Source of the DNA: an uncultured Bacteroidales bacterium
GTDB taxonomy: Bacteria; Bacteroidota; Bacteroidia; Bacteroidales; UBA932
Assembly: GCA_934717185.1 (NCBI GenBank)
Contig: CAKUYQ010000013.1
Span: forward strand, 1-64,000
Direction: 5' to 3'
DNA length: 64,000 nt
Positions 16,963-25,577 of the stretch are shown here, in pieces. The notes below the pieces were generated by a model. That model worked only from the letters and a program-made list of their open reading frames with translations. It made no database searches and was not told the DNA's origin. Both the position numbers and the translations under genes were made by a program. Every line of letters begins with the position of its first letter. The first letter of the stretch is position 1.

Positions 16963-18606
16963 ATGAAAAAATTTTTACTTTCCATGGTGGCGCTTGCTGC
17001 ATTGGCAGCTTGTGAAAAAAACAATGATGCCCCGGACTATTCTAATCAAAAGGTATCTATAGACCCTATTATCACTAAGGCTACAGATGTAAACTTTGAA
17101 AATGGAGACAAAGTAGGTCTCTCTATAATCAAAGGTACCGAAAATTATGTAACAAATGCAGAGATGACTTTTGCCAATAACCTGTTTACAGGCGATGTTG
17201 TATGGTATTCAGACAGCGAAGCTGCATCTAAGTTTGTTGCATATTATCCATATAGTTCTACAGGGGCGCCAACAACATTTACTGTTGCGGCAAACCAGAA
17301 CTCTGCAAATGGCTTTACCGCGTCGGACCTTATGGGTGCGGTGCTAGAAAATATTAAGCCATCAGAAAATGCTGTTACAATGGTTTTCAAACATCTGCTT
17401 ACAAAGGTTGTGTTTAAGATTAAGAACGAATCCGGTTCGGATATCTCATCTGTTGTCTTAAAAGGTCTTGTCCCTACAGCAAATGTAGACCTTGCAAACA
17501 TGTCTGTATCTGCAAGCTCAACTGCAGCTTCCAGTATTACAGCAATGGAGGTTACAGCGAACAGCGCATATCAGGCAATCATAGTACCTCAGACAGTAGC
17601 GATGGAGTTGGTGGTAACTACTAAATCAGGTCTTGAATTAGTTCAAAAACTTGCTTCAACAGAGCTTGTCGCAGGTGGAAGATACAATATCAATGCACTT
17701 GTGACCAAAAGCGGCCTTGATATTAAACTAAGCGGAGAGATAGAGGATTGGGATGATAAAGGCGATATTCCCGGTGACGAAGGCGGTGAAGAGGTAGCAT
17801 TTGAGGAGCATTTGAATGAAAACTACTTTATGTATGATGGCGTTAAATACAACACTGTTAAGTTGTCTAACGGTCAGATCTGGATGGCTCAGCCAATGAG
17901 ATATGCTCCAAAGGGATATACTCCAAGTGCAGACCCTAAAGAGGAGTCTCATATCTGGTATCCATACACATTTGTTAATGAAGGTACCCCTGCTGCAATT
18001 AAAGCAAATGATGTTAAAGCTCTTACAGATGATGCGTCTGTTGAGAAATATGGTTACCTGTATGACTTCTATGCTGCTGCAAATGTTAAGGAGGTGAATA
18101 CAGATAATATGAAATCTTTTGAGGGTGTACAGGGTATCTGCCCTAAAGGCTGGCATATCCCAACCCGTGCAGACTATTTGGCTCTATGCGGCTACTCTAA
18201 TAAAGGTAAGGATGAATCTGCTCCTGTAAAGAAAGAGGATGCCTTGTTCTATGATGCAGTGTACGAGGGTGCTAAGGTTGCCTCTTTTGATGCTGCAGGA
18301 TGGAACTTTGTGAGAACAGGTGCAAGACAGAAAGCTAATTTTGCTGCAGCAGGTCAATATATGAATAGCCAGCTTTGGAGTGGGAACACTACTCTAACAG
18401 ACCTATTTGGTCAAGCAGCAGTAACATATTATCTTACATCTACGTATGCAACTCATACAGAGAAAGAGGGCAATCTGACTGCTGTCTCTATGTTTGGTTT
18501 GATGACTACATATACTACAGCCAAATATCCCGAGGGCAGAGTTACATTGGCAAATGCCAGCGTAAACTTTGGTGTTCAACTACGTTGTGTAAGAGATGCC
18601 GAATAA
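16963..18606 (+). CDS. fimbrillin-like lipoprotein with FISUMP domain
   Basis: A 547-residue lipoprotein. The lipobox LAAC places the lipidated Cys at residue 17. Residues of about 30-265 form a fimbrillin-like beta domain (FENGDKVGLSI, SKFVAYYPYSS, VFKHLLTKVVFKI), as in Bacteroidales FimA/Mfa-type proteins. An acidic Gly-rich linker (PGDEGGEE) leads to a FISUMP domain (about 290-547; NGQIWMAQPMRYAP, YGYLYDF, GICPKGWHIPTRADY, QLRCVRD). It is probably a surface or fimbria-associated protein. It has its own promoter and a strong terminator, so it is likely monocistronic. Confidence 0.85.
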   Translation: MKKFLLSMVALAALAACEKNNDAPDYSNQKVSIDPIITKATDVNFENGDKVGLSIIKGTENYVTNAEMTFANNLFTGDVVWYSDSEAASKFVAYYPYSSTGAPTTFTVAANQNSANGFTASDLMGAVLENIKPSENAVTMVFKHLLTKVVFKIKNESGSDISSVVLKGLVPTANVDLANMSVSASSTAASSITAMEVTANSAYQAIIVPQTVAMELVVTTKSGLELVQKLASTELVAGGRYNINALVTKSGLDIKLSGEIEDWDDKGDIPGDEGGEEVAFEEHLNENYFMYDGVKYNTVKLSNGQIWMAQPMRYAPKGYTPSADPKEESHIWYPYTFVNEGTPAAIKANDVKALTDDASVEKYGYLYDFYAAANVKEVNTDNMKSFEGVQGICPKGWHIPTRADYLALCGYSNKGKDESAPVKKEDALFYDAVYEGAKVASFDAAGWNFVRTGARQKANFAAAGQYMNSQLWSGNTTLTDLFGQAAVTYYLTSTYATHTEKEGNLTAVSMFGLMTTYTTAKYPEGRVTLANASVNFGVQLRCVRDAE

Positions 18607-18630
18607 CAGCTGTTACAGGGATCTTGCTAA

Positions 18631-18670
18631 ATAAATTTGGGTGGCCGATATCAGCCACCCAATTTATTTT
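18631..18670. terminator. bidirectional terminator between the fimbrillin gene and lepA
   Basis: TAAATTTGGGTGGC and GCCACCCAATTTA pair around the loop CGATATCA, with a T-rich tail on the plus strand and an A/T-rich flank on the other. It lies between two convergent genes. Confidence 0.85.
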
Positions 18671-18689
18671 AGTATAATCCATACAACAT

Positions 18690-20477
18690 CTAATCTAATT
18701 TAAGAACCGCCATAAACGCACTCTGCGGTACCTCTACATTACCAACCTGACGCATACGGCGTTTACCCTTCTTCTGCTTCTCCAACAACTTGCGCTTACG
18801 GGAAATATCACCTCCGTAACATTTGGCGGTAACATCCTTTCTTACAGCCTTAACTGTCTCACGAGCAATAATCTTTGCACCTATTGCCGCCTGAATCGCA
18901 ATATCAAACTGCTGCCTTGGGATAAGTTCTTTAAGTTTTTCACACATTTTACGTCCAAAGTCATAGGCGTGGTCTCTATGTATAAGACTCGACAACGCAT
19001 CCACCTGCTCACCGTTGAGAAGTATGTCCAATTTTACAAGATCTGCCTGCCTGTAATCTATGATATGATAATCAAATGAAGCATACCCCTTTGAGATAGA
19101 CTTGAGTTTGTCATAAAAATCAAAAACTATCTCTGCAAGAGGAATATCAAAGCTAAGTTCAACCCTGTCTGCAGTAAGGAAATGCTGGTTTATAAGCGTA
19201 CCCCTTTTATCCAAGCACAGCTTCATTACAGGCCCAAAGAAATCTGCACGTGAGATTATCTGCGCCCTAATGTATGGCTCCTCTATATAATCTATAAGTG
19301 TAGGTGCAGGAAGCCCCGATGGATTGTGAACATCAACCACCTCTCCCTGTGTTGTATATACTTTGTAAGAAACGTTTGGAACTGTGGTAATACAGTCCAT
19401 GTTAAACTCCCTGTAAAGTCTCTCCTGGACAATCTCAAGATGCAGAAGCCCAAGGAATCCGCACCTGAACCCAAAGCCAAGGGCAAGCGAGCTCTCGGGG
19501 TCAAATACAAGTGAAGCATCGTTAAGCTGCAATTTTTCCAAAGAGGATCTTAAATCCTCATATTGGTCTGTTTCAACCGGATACACACCCGCAAAGACCA
19601 TAGGTTTCACCTCCTCAAAACCTGCGATTGCACTGCTGCAAGGGTTGTCTATTCTTGTAATGGTATCACCAACCTTAACCTCAACAGCACTCTTTATACC
19701 GCTTATTATATAGCCTACATCTCCTGTCTTAATCTCATCTTTGGGACACAGTTTCATTCTTAAAACACCAACTTCATCTGCAACATACTCCTTTCCGGTA
19801 TTAAAGAATTTAACCTTATCTCCTTTCTTAATAGTTCCGTTCTCAACCTTAAAATATGCTATAACACCTCTGAATGAGTTGAATACAGAGTCAAATATCA
19901 AAGCCTGGAGAGGAGCGGCGGGGTCACCTTGCGGAGCAGGAACCCTCTCTACAATAGCATCTAAGATTTCAGGTACACCCATACCTGTCTTGCCGCTGGC
20001 AAGAAGAATCTCCTCACTTTTACACCCCAAAAGATCAACTATCTGATCCTTTACAACCTCCACCATGGCACTGTCCATATCTATCTTGTTAATGACAGGT
20101 ATAATCTCTAAATCGTGGTTAAGTGCAAGATATAGATTGGATATCGTCTGTGCCTGGATTCCCTGTGTGGCATCCACAACAAGCAGAGCGCCTTCGCAAG
20201 AGGCAATAGCCCTCGACACCTCATACGAGAAATCCACATGCCCCGGAGTGTCAATGAGATTAAGAATATATTTTTCACCTCCACGAGCATACTCCATCTG
20301 AATAGCATGGCTCTTTATGGTAATACCTTTCTCCTTTTCCAAATCCATTGAATCGAGAACCTGATTCTCCATCTCCCTGTCCGACAGCGTGTGAGTGGCC
20401 TCTAATAATCTGTCGGCCAAAGTACTCTTTCCATGGTCTATATGTGCTATAATGCAAAAGTTCCTTATATTCTTCAT
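18690..20477 (-). CDS. lepA: elongation factor 4 (LepA)
   Basis: A 595-residue translational GTPase that acts on ribosomes and is linked to 30S biogenesis and back-translocation. The G motifs AHIDHGKS (11-18), GITI, DTPGH (76-80) and NKID are present. The C-terminal LepA-specific domain is complete, ending with the basic KRKLLEKQKKGKRRMRQVG segment. The length is normal for the family. The gene is transcribed alone on the minus strand with a -7 box at 20511-20518. Confidence 0.97.
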   Translation of the reverse strand: MKNIRNFCIIAHIDHGKSTLADRLLEATHTLSDREMENQVLDSMDLEKEKGITIKSHAIQMEYARGGEKYILNLIDTPGHVDFSYEVSRAIASCEGALLVVDATQGIQAQTISNLYLALNHDLEIIPVINKIDMDSAMVEVVKDQIVDLLGCKSEEILLASGKTGMGVPEILDAIVERVPAPQGDPAAPLQALIFDSVFNSFRGVIAYFKVENGTIKKGDKVKFFNTGKEYVADEVGVLRMKLCPKDEIKTGDVGYIISGIKSAVEVKVGDTITRIDNPCSSAIAGFEEVKPMVFAGVYPVETDQYEDLRSSLEKLQLNDASLVFDPESSLALGFGFRCGFLGLLHLEIVQERLYREFNMDCITTVPNVSYKVYTTQGEVVDVHNPSGLPAPTLIDYIEEPYIRAQIISRADFFGPVMKLCLDKRGTLINQHFLTADRVELSFDIPLAEIVFDFYDKLKSISKGYASFDYHIIDYRQADLVKLDILLNGEQVDALSSLIHRDHAYDFGRKMCEKLKELIPRQQFDIAIQAAIGAKIIARETVKAVRKDVTAKCYGGDISRKRKLLEKQKKGKRRMRQVGNVEVPQSAFMAVLKLD

Positions 20478-20510
20478 CTACATTTAATCTAAAAGCGGTA
20501 ATTATGTTTG

Positions 20511-20518
20511 CAAAGATA
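20511..20518 (-). promoter_or_regulatory. -7 box of lepA
   Basis: CAAAGATA, read on the minus strand as TATCTTTG, matches TAnnTTTG exactly, 33 nt before the lepA start. Confidence 0.5.
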
Positions 20519-20616
20519 ATTCAATTTTGTATTATCTTCGCACTGCGGCTTTGGCATCTTGCTTTTATGATGCTGTTTACAACTTAAACAGCATTCGGGC
20601 CTCCTGAATTAGACAC

Positions 20617-20640
20617 TAAGTAAGCGTTTAAGATTACTAA
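20617..20640. mobile_element. 18-bp MITE remnant with target duplication
   Basis: GTAAGCGTTTAAGATTAC (20620-20637) joins the right-end sequence GTAAGCG(T)T of the MITE directly to its left end TAAGATTAC, and is flanked by TAA on both sides. It looks like a MITE that lost its whole interior, leaving only the tips. It lies about 30 bp before the transketolase gene. Confidence 0.6.
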
Positions 20641-20668
20641 ATAACACTTAAAACATAGAAATTCTTAC

Positions 20669-21517
20669 ATGTATAACATTGAACAATTAAATGATATAGC
20701 CTCTCAGGTAAGGAGAGACATTATCAGAATGGTTACAGATGCGCAGTCGGGACATCCTGGCGGCAGTCTCAGCAGTGCCGATGTAATGACCGCGCTCTTC
20801 TTTAAAGTATTAAAGCACGACCCTGCCAACTGGAGCAGAACAGGTAAAGGAAACGACATGTTTTTCCTCTCTGCCGGACATATCTCCCCTGTATTTTACA
20901 GTGTATTGGCAAGAAGCGGTTATTTTCCTGTTAAGGAGCTTGCCACATTCAGAAAATTTGGCACAAGGTTGCAGGGGCACCCGTCTACAGATCACAATCT
21001 TCCGGGAGTATACGAAGCTGCCGGTTCGCTCGGACAGGGATTGTCTGTTGCAATAGGCGCTGCTTTGAGCAAGAAGATAGACAACGATCCAAATTATGTT
21101 TACGTTCTGCTTGGAGACGGAGAGCAGGAGGAGGGTCAGGTATGGGAAGCAGCTATGTTTGGCGCACACCACAAAGTTGACAATCTCATAGCTATCACAG
21201 ACTGGAACCACCAACAGATAGACGGCAATATAGATGATGTTGCAGGAGTTGGCAAGTTAGACAAAAAATGGGAAGCATTCGGCTGGAGAGTGATTGTTAC
21301 AGACGGCCATAATATGGAGAAGATCATCTCTGCCCTCGAAGAGGCCAAGAAAATCTCAAAAGAGAACAACTCCCCTGTAATGGTACTGCTAAAGACAGAG
21401 ATGGGAGAGGGTGTAGACTTTATGCGCGGTACCAACGAATGGCATGGCAAGGCACCAAAACCGGAGCAGGCCCAAAAGGCTCTTGCACAACTAAAAGAGA
21501 CACTTGGAGATTACTAA
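20669..21517 (+). CDS. transketolase, N-terminal (TPP-binding) subunit
   Basis: A 282-residue subunit of a split transketolase (EC 2.2.1.1), which moves two-carbon units between sugar phosphates in the non-oxidative pentose phosphate pathway. The HPGG loop, the GHISP segment and the thiamine diphosphate motif GDGEQEEG...ITDWN are visible. It lacks the pyrimidine-binding and C-terminal domains, which are encoded by the next gene 38 bp downstream. This two-gene arrangement is known in archaea and many anaerobic bacteria. Confidence 0.93.
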   Translation: MYNIEQLNDIASQVRRDIIRMVTDAQSGHPGGSLSSADVMTALFFKVLKHDPANWSRTGKGNDMFFLSAGHISPVFYSVLARSGYFPVKELATFRKFGTRLQGHPSTDHNLPGVYEAAGSLGQGLSVAIGAALSKKIDNDPNYVYVLLGDGEQEEGQVWEAAMFGAHHKVDNLIAITDWNHQQIDGNIDDVAGVGKLDKKWEAFGWRVIVTDGHNMEKIISALEEAKKISKENNSPVMVLLKTEMGEGVDFMRGTNEWHGKAPKPEQAQKALAQLKETLGDY

Positions 21518-21555
21518 AATCCTGGTGGCAGTAATAATCAGATAACATTAAATTT

Positions 21556-22518
21556 ATGATAAAAGAAAAATTCGTAAACAGCGGCAGCAAAGACACAAGA
21601 AGCGGTTTCGGAGCCGGATTGCTCGAAGCCGGAAAGCAGAATGAAAATGTGGTTGCCCTATGTGCAGACCTTGTAGGCTCTGTAAAGATGGGGGATTTTG
21701 CAAAAGAGTTCCCAAACAGATTCTTCCAGACAGGTATAGCCGAGGCCAATATGATAGGTGTTGGCGCGGGCCTTGCCTTAAGCGGTAAGGTTGCTTTTGT
21801 TGGGACATTCGCCGCATTTGCAACAGGAAGAGTTTATGACCAGATAAGGCAGGCAGTATGCTACTCAAATACAAACGTCAAGATTGCAGCTTCTCACGCA
21901 GGTATTACACTTGGAGAGGATGGCGCAACCCACCAGATATTGGAGGATATAGGGCTTATGAGAATGTTGCCTAATATGGTTGTCATTAATCCATGTGACT
22001 ACAACCAGACCAAAGCAGCTACAATAGCGGCAGCAACATACAACGGACCTGTCTATCTAAGGTTCGGACGCCCTTCTGTCCCTAATTTTACCCCATGCGA
22101 TCAGCAGTTTGAGATTGGCAAAGCCCTTAAATTGATTGATGGAAGCGATGTTACAATCTTTGCAACCGGGCATCTTGTATGGGAGGCGATACAGGCTGCA
22201 GACGCACTTGAATCTGCAGGCATAAAGGCAGAAGTTATAAATATCCATACCATTAAACCTTTGGATGTTGCAGCAGTCTTGGAATCTGTGGCAAAGACAA
22301 AAGCGGCAGTTGTGGCAGAGGAGCATTTTATTGCAGGCGGCCTTGGAGAGGCTATCTGCGGTACTCTATGTGCAAACGGAAAGGCTGTACCTGTTGAATT
22401 TGTTGCAATAGACGACAAGTTTGGCCAAAGCGGCACACCGTCTCAGCTGATGAAGGCATACGGATTGGATGCAGAGCATATTGTAGAAGCTGCAAAGAAT
22501 GTTATAACAAGAAAATAA
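21556..22518 (+). CDS. transketolase, C-terminal subunit
   Basis: A 320-residue partner of the preceding subunit. It contains the pyrimidine-binding domain (about 1-165; ADLVGSVKM, FFQTGIAEANMIGVGAGLALSG, with the conserved Glu of GIAEAN) and the C-terminal transketolase domain (about 185-320). Together the two genes encode a complete enzyme of about 600 residues. A sigma-factor gene starts 6 bp downstream, so the operon may link central metabolism and the ECF unit on one transcript. Confidence 0.94.
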   Translation: MIKEKFVNSGSKDTRSGFGAGLLEAGKQNENVVALCADLVGSVKMGDFAKEFPNRFFQTGIAEANMIGVGAGLALSGKVAFVGTFAAFATGRVYDQIRQAVCYSNTNVKIAASHAGITLGEDGATHQILEDIGLMRMLPNMVVINPCDYNQTKAATIAAATYNGPVYLRFGRPSVPNFTPCDQQFEIGKALKLIDGSDVTIFATGHLVWEAIQAADALESAGIKAEVINIHTIKPLDVAAVLESVAKTKAAVVAEEHFIAGGLGEAICGTLCANGKAVPVEFVAIDDKFGQSGTPSQLMKAYGLDAEHIVEAAKNVITRK

Positions 22519-22524
22519 TCTATC

Positions 22525-23073
22525 ATGATTGAAGATTCCGAAATTCTTGAACTATACAACAAAGACTCAAAGGATGAGGCATTCAATCATATTGTACGAA
22601 AATATTCAGAACGATTGTATTGGCACATCAGGGAGCTTTGCGGCTCCCATGATGATGCCGATGATCTTTTGCAGACAACCTTCATAAAGGTATGGAATGC
22701 ACTTCCCACCTTTAGGAACGACTGCAAGCTCTACACATGGATATGGCGTATAGCCACTAACGAAACCCTTACATTCTTAAGGAGAAAAAAGATTATCTCC
22801 TTTCTCTCCTTACAGAATTACAGTACATACCTGCAGGAGAAGATGGAGGATGAGCCGTACTTTGACGGAGACAAATTGCAACTCCTTTTGAACAAGGCCA
22901 TAATAACCCTTCCTCCACGTCAGCGGGCGGTTTTCAGTCTAAGATATTTTCAGGAGATGAAATACGATGAGATATCGGAAATAATGGGAATATCTGTAGG
23001 TGCGCTAAAAGCCTCATACCATCATGCCTATAACAAGATAAAGACTATTTTACAGGATGAGTGGGATAATTAA
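22525..23073 (+). CDS. ECF-type RNA polymerase sigma factor
   Basis: A 182-residue sigma factor with region 2 (HDDADDLLQTTFIKVWNALPTFR, then WIWRIATNETLTFLRR) and region 4 (LPPRQRAVFSLRYFQEMKYDEISEIMGISVGALKASYHHAYNKIK). It starts 6 bp after the transketolase gene. The next two genes encode a single-pass membrane protein and a secreted Spy-like protein. That three-gene order is frequent in Bacteroidota and suggests an envelope-stress unit. Confidence 0.93.
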   Translation: MIEDSEILELYNKDSKDEAFNHIVRKYSERLYWHIRELCGSHDDADDLLQTTFIKVWNALPTFRNDCKLYTWIWRIATNETLTFLRRKKIISFLSLQNYSTYLQEKMEDEPYFDGDKLQLLLNKAIITLPPRQRAVFSLRYFQEMKYDEISEIMGISVGALKASYHHAYNKIKTILQDEWDN

Positions 23074-23135
23074 CTAATGCGATTAATCTTTTGAGATAAA
23101 AGATAGTCTAATTTACAGAAGAATATTTAGAGGAT

Positions 23136-23528
23136 ATGAACAAGAATGACAACATTATGGATTCCCTTAACAGATGCCCTTTCAAATTACCGGTAGGATA
23201 TGCCAACAAGGTTGAGGAGAATGTTCGCAAAAAGATAGAAAAAGAGGAGACAGGCAATATGGCTCTGCTCAAGCCTAACTTTGCACTCCTTCTAACATTC
23301 GTCGCTATCCTTGGAATAGGCTACGGCATAATGAACTGGGTTACCCCCAAAGACTATACAGGCGTTGCAGGTAAAACGGAGAACACCGCAGTTGCCGCAA
23401 ATGAAGATTACGGTAATGAGCTGTTTGATACTATTCCCGATAATCGTTTGAGTTCAGAGGAGGAGGCCATAGAGGATTATCTTATAGAGACCGGTTTTAC
23501 TGTAACAGCTTTAGCGTCCATTGAGTAA
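23136..23528 (+). CDS. small membrane protein, probable anti-sigma factor
   Basis: A 130-residue protein with a short N-terminal cytoplasmic segment containing FKLPVGYANKVEENV, one transmembrane helix at about 48-67 (FALLLTFVAILGIGYGIM) and an acidic tail outside. Its position directly after an ECF sigma gene and its topology fit an anti-sigma factor, but no zinc-binding HxxxCxxC motif is present and no family is recognised with certainty. Confidence 0.7.
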   Translation: MNKNDNIMDSLNRCPFKLPVGYANKVEENVRKKIEKEETGNMALLKPNFALLLTFVAILGIGYGIMNWVTPKDYTGVAGKTENTAVAANEDYGNELFDTIPDNRLSSEEEAIEDYLIETGFTVTALASIE

Positions 23529-23554
23529 CTAAGAACCAATATACATAGACATAT

Positions 23555-24085
23555 ATGAGATACATCATTTCATTAGCAATTTTCTTAATATTAATATCCG
23601 GCAGTCTCTTTGCTCAGAATAGAGATGATAACGAGCCTTGTTGCGAACAGTCCGAACAGACAACAGACAACAAGCAAAAGAATGAAGAGCAGAAGAGGAA
23701 CCATCAAGAGATGAGAGAGATGATTCAGGCAAAAAAGATAGCCTTCTTTACGGAATATTTGGATCTTACGCCAAGTGAGGCAGAAAAATTCTGGCCACTC
23801 TATAATAGTTTTTGGAAACAGAGGATGGATGCTCACAAAAACGCAAAGATAGCCCTCAAAAACCTTAATAAAGCGGTAAACTCTGCAGAAGAGACTCCGG
23901 ATGCAACAATAAAGTCTCTTATGGAGAAATATATCTCATTAAGTAAAAAGGAGTTTGAGATAATGGACGATATGTTTGGCAAGATGAACAGCATATTACC
24001 TATAAAGAAGACCGCCAAACTTATTAGCGCAGAGGAAAAATTCAGAGAGCAGCTCATAAGACAGCTCAAGGAGAAAAAGGATTAG
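23555..24085 (+). CDS. Spy/CpxP-like periplasmic protein (ECF-sigma associated)
   Basis: A 176-residue protein with a signal peptide (ends near LFAQ), a charged Asn/Glu/Lys-rich spacer, and then an all-helical part with the LTxxEAEKFWPLYN motif seen in Spy-like proteins of Bacteroidota. Proteins of this kind next to an ECF sigma factor are often annotated as sensors of the sigma factor. A role in envelope-stress sensing or periplasmic chaperoning is inferred. It ends 5 bp before the convergent trmN6-like gene. Confidence 0.72.
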   Translation: MRYIISLAIFLILISGSLFAQNRDDNEPCCEQSEQTTDNKQKNEEQKRNHQEMREMIQAKKIAFFTEYLDLTPSEAEKFWPLYNSFWKQRMDAHKNAKIALKNLNKAVNSAEETPDATIKSLMEKYISLSKKEFEIMDDMFGKMNSILPIKKTAKLISAEEKFREQLIRQLKEKKD

Positions 24086-24090
24086 AACTT

Positions 24091-24855
24091 TTATAGGTAA
24101 AAGTTAAACATAAGTCTTTTAAAAGGCTCGTTGTCTGCCCCGCAGATGACGAGTTTTTCTTTTTTCATGCAAACTTCAGATGGTTCTACACCCTTTTCAA
24201 ACTCCATAAGCAGACGTTTGGCCGGCTTATGCGTAACAGTATAGACTTCGCACATACGTATAAGGTTCAATGTCTCTACCCCATGCTTCCCCACAAACAC
24301 CGTTTTCCGTATAAACTCCCTCCCCTCCGTTACGGGAAGAATCATTGCCAACCTTCCGCCCGTTTTAAGAAGTCTTAACGTATTGTTAAGCAGATCCATC
24401 TGCGAAAGTGAATCTGTGTGCTTGGCATTGGCCATCCCGCTGCCCGAACTTTTGAGCGAATTTATAAAATATGGAGGGTTGGTAAAGATGAGATCATATT
24501 TTTTGTCGGGAAGCGGAACATAATCTTGTAAGGCTACATGCTGTAGATTAACCCATGGCCACGGTGAGGCGGATACATTCTCCAAAGCATCTGCATACGC
24601 ATTATCCTCTATCTCTATGCCGGTGATACTGCAATCGTGCCTGCAGGCGCCATCCGTTGCCACGCAGTCATGCAGCTCATCCAACCGTTGGGCGCATATA
24701 AGGGCAATAACCCCGGTTCCGGTTCCTATATCAAGAAAATTGGTGTCTGAAGGCAAAATATTCATCCAGGCGCCAAGTAGCACCCCGTCTGTATTCACCT
24801 TCATTGCGGTACGCTGCTGTGTTATACCAAACCTCTTGAATCTAAAGCCGGCCAT
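24091..24855 (-). CDS. tRNA1(Val) (adenine(37)-N6)-methyltransferase
   Basis: A 254-residue class I methyltransferase. The SAM loop is DIGTGTG (42-48), and the adenine-N6 catalytic motif NPPYF is at 126-130. It starts FKRFGITQQRTAMKVNTDGVLLGAW, as in the TrmN6/YfiC family, which methylates A37 of tRNA1(Val). A 16-residue insertion with two Cys/His pairs near residues 63-76 is unusual for the family and could be lineage-specific. Its first 14 bp overlap the end of the lolD-like gene, so the two are co-transcribed. It holds a TTGTCGGGAAG copy at 24503. Confidence 0.87.
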   Translation of the reverse strand: MAGFRFKRFGITQQRTAMKVNTDGVLLGAWMNILPSDTNFLDIGTGTGVIALICAQRLDELHDCVATDGACRHDCSITGIEIEDNAYADALENVSASPWPWVNLQHVALQDYVPLPDKKYDLIFTNPPYFINSLKSSGSGMANAKHTDSLSQMDLLNNTLRLLKTGGRLAMILPVTEGREFIRKTVFVGKHGVETLNLIRMCEVYTVTHKPAKRLLMEFEKGVEPSEVCMKKEKLVICGADNEPFKRLMFNFYL

Positions 24856-25507
24856 CCTTCATCTCAAATATTCTGTCACTCATTTGGGACAACTCGCGCT
24901 CGTGAGTAACTATTACAATGGTCTGCCCAAGTTTGTCCCTTAATTTAAAGAAGAGATCGTGCAGCTCCGCTTTATTTTTGCTGTCTAAGTTTCCCGACGG
25001 TTCATCGGCAAACAGTACTGCCGGGCTGTTTATCAGTGCTCTCGCAATGGCAACCCTCTGCTGCTCTCCGCCGCTAAGCTCCTTTGGTTTATGTTCAAGC
25101 CTTTTGCCCAATCCCAAATCGGATAACAGCATTACAGCCCTCTCCCTTATATCGGCCTCCCTTTTCTTCTCCTTGTTGTTGCAATTGTATATCCGGGCAG
25201 GTAACATTACATTTTCCAAAGCTGTAAATTCCGGCAAGAGGTGATGAAACTGGAATACAAAACCTATCTTGCTGTTTCTGAACAATGCCAGACCATCTCC
25301 CTTTAATTTAGATATATCGGTTCCGTCTATTATCACCTCTCCGCTTGTGGGGGGAAGAAGCGAACCCATAATCTGCAAAAGGGTAGACTTTCCGGCGCCA
25401 CTTGCACCTACAATAGAGACAACCTCCCCTTTGTTGATTTTAAGATTAATATCTTTAAGGACATGCAGCTGTCCGAATGATTTATTTATATTATTGCAGA
25501 TTATCAC
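24842..25507 (-). CDS. LolD-like ABC transporter ATP-binding protein
   Basis: A 221-residue ABC ATPase of the LolD/MacB subfamily. Walker A GASGAGKST (34-42), the signature LSGGEQQR and Walker B VLFADEP are present, followed by SGNLD. It probably powers release of lipoproteins from the inner membrane towards the outer membrane, or another MacB-like exporter; the permease is not in the window. The downstream methyltransferase overlaps by 14 bp. Confidence 0.9.
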   Translation of the reverse strand: MIICNNINKSFGQLHVLKDINLKINKGEVVSIVGASGAGKSTLLQIMGSLLPPTSGEVIIDGTDISKLKGDGLALFRNSKIGFVFQFHHLLPEFTALENVMLPARIYNCNNKEKKREADIRERAVMLLSDLGLGKRLEHKPKELSGGEQQRVAIARALINSPAVLFADEPSGNLDSKNKAELHDLFFKLRDKLGQTIVIVTHERELSQMSDRIFEMKDGRL

Positions 25508-25527
25508 TTTGCACTTTGTTTATTTCG

Positions 25528-25535
25528 CAAAGGTA
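25528..25535 (-). promoter_or_regulatory. -7 box of the lolD-trmN6 pair
   Basis: Read on the minus strand, TACCTTTG matches TAnnTTTG exactly, 20 nt before the ABC gene start, and lies just past the EF-G terminator. Confidence 0.5.
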
Positions 25536-25537
25536 AG

Positions 25538-25572
25538 CAAAAAGAGGGGGACCGTCAAACCGATCCCCCCGT
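25538..25572 (-). terminator. terminator of the EF-G paralogue gene
   Basis: On the minus strand GGGGGA and TCCCCC pair around TCGGTTTGACGG, and CTCTTTTTG follows. It lies 6 bp after the EF-G stop codon. Confidence 0.8.
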
Positions 25573-25577
25573 TTAGG

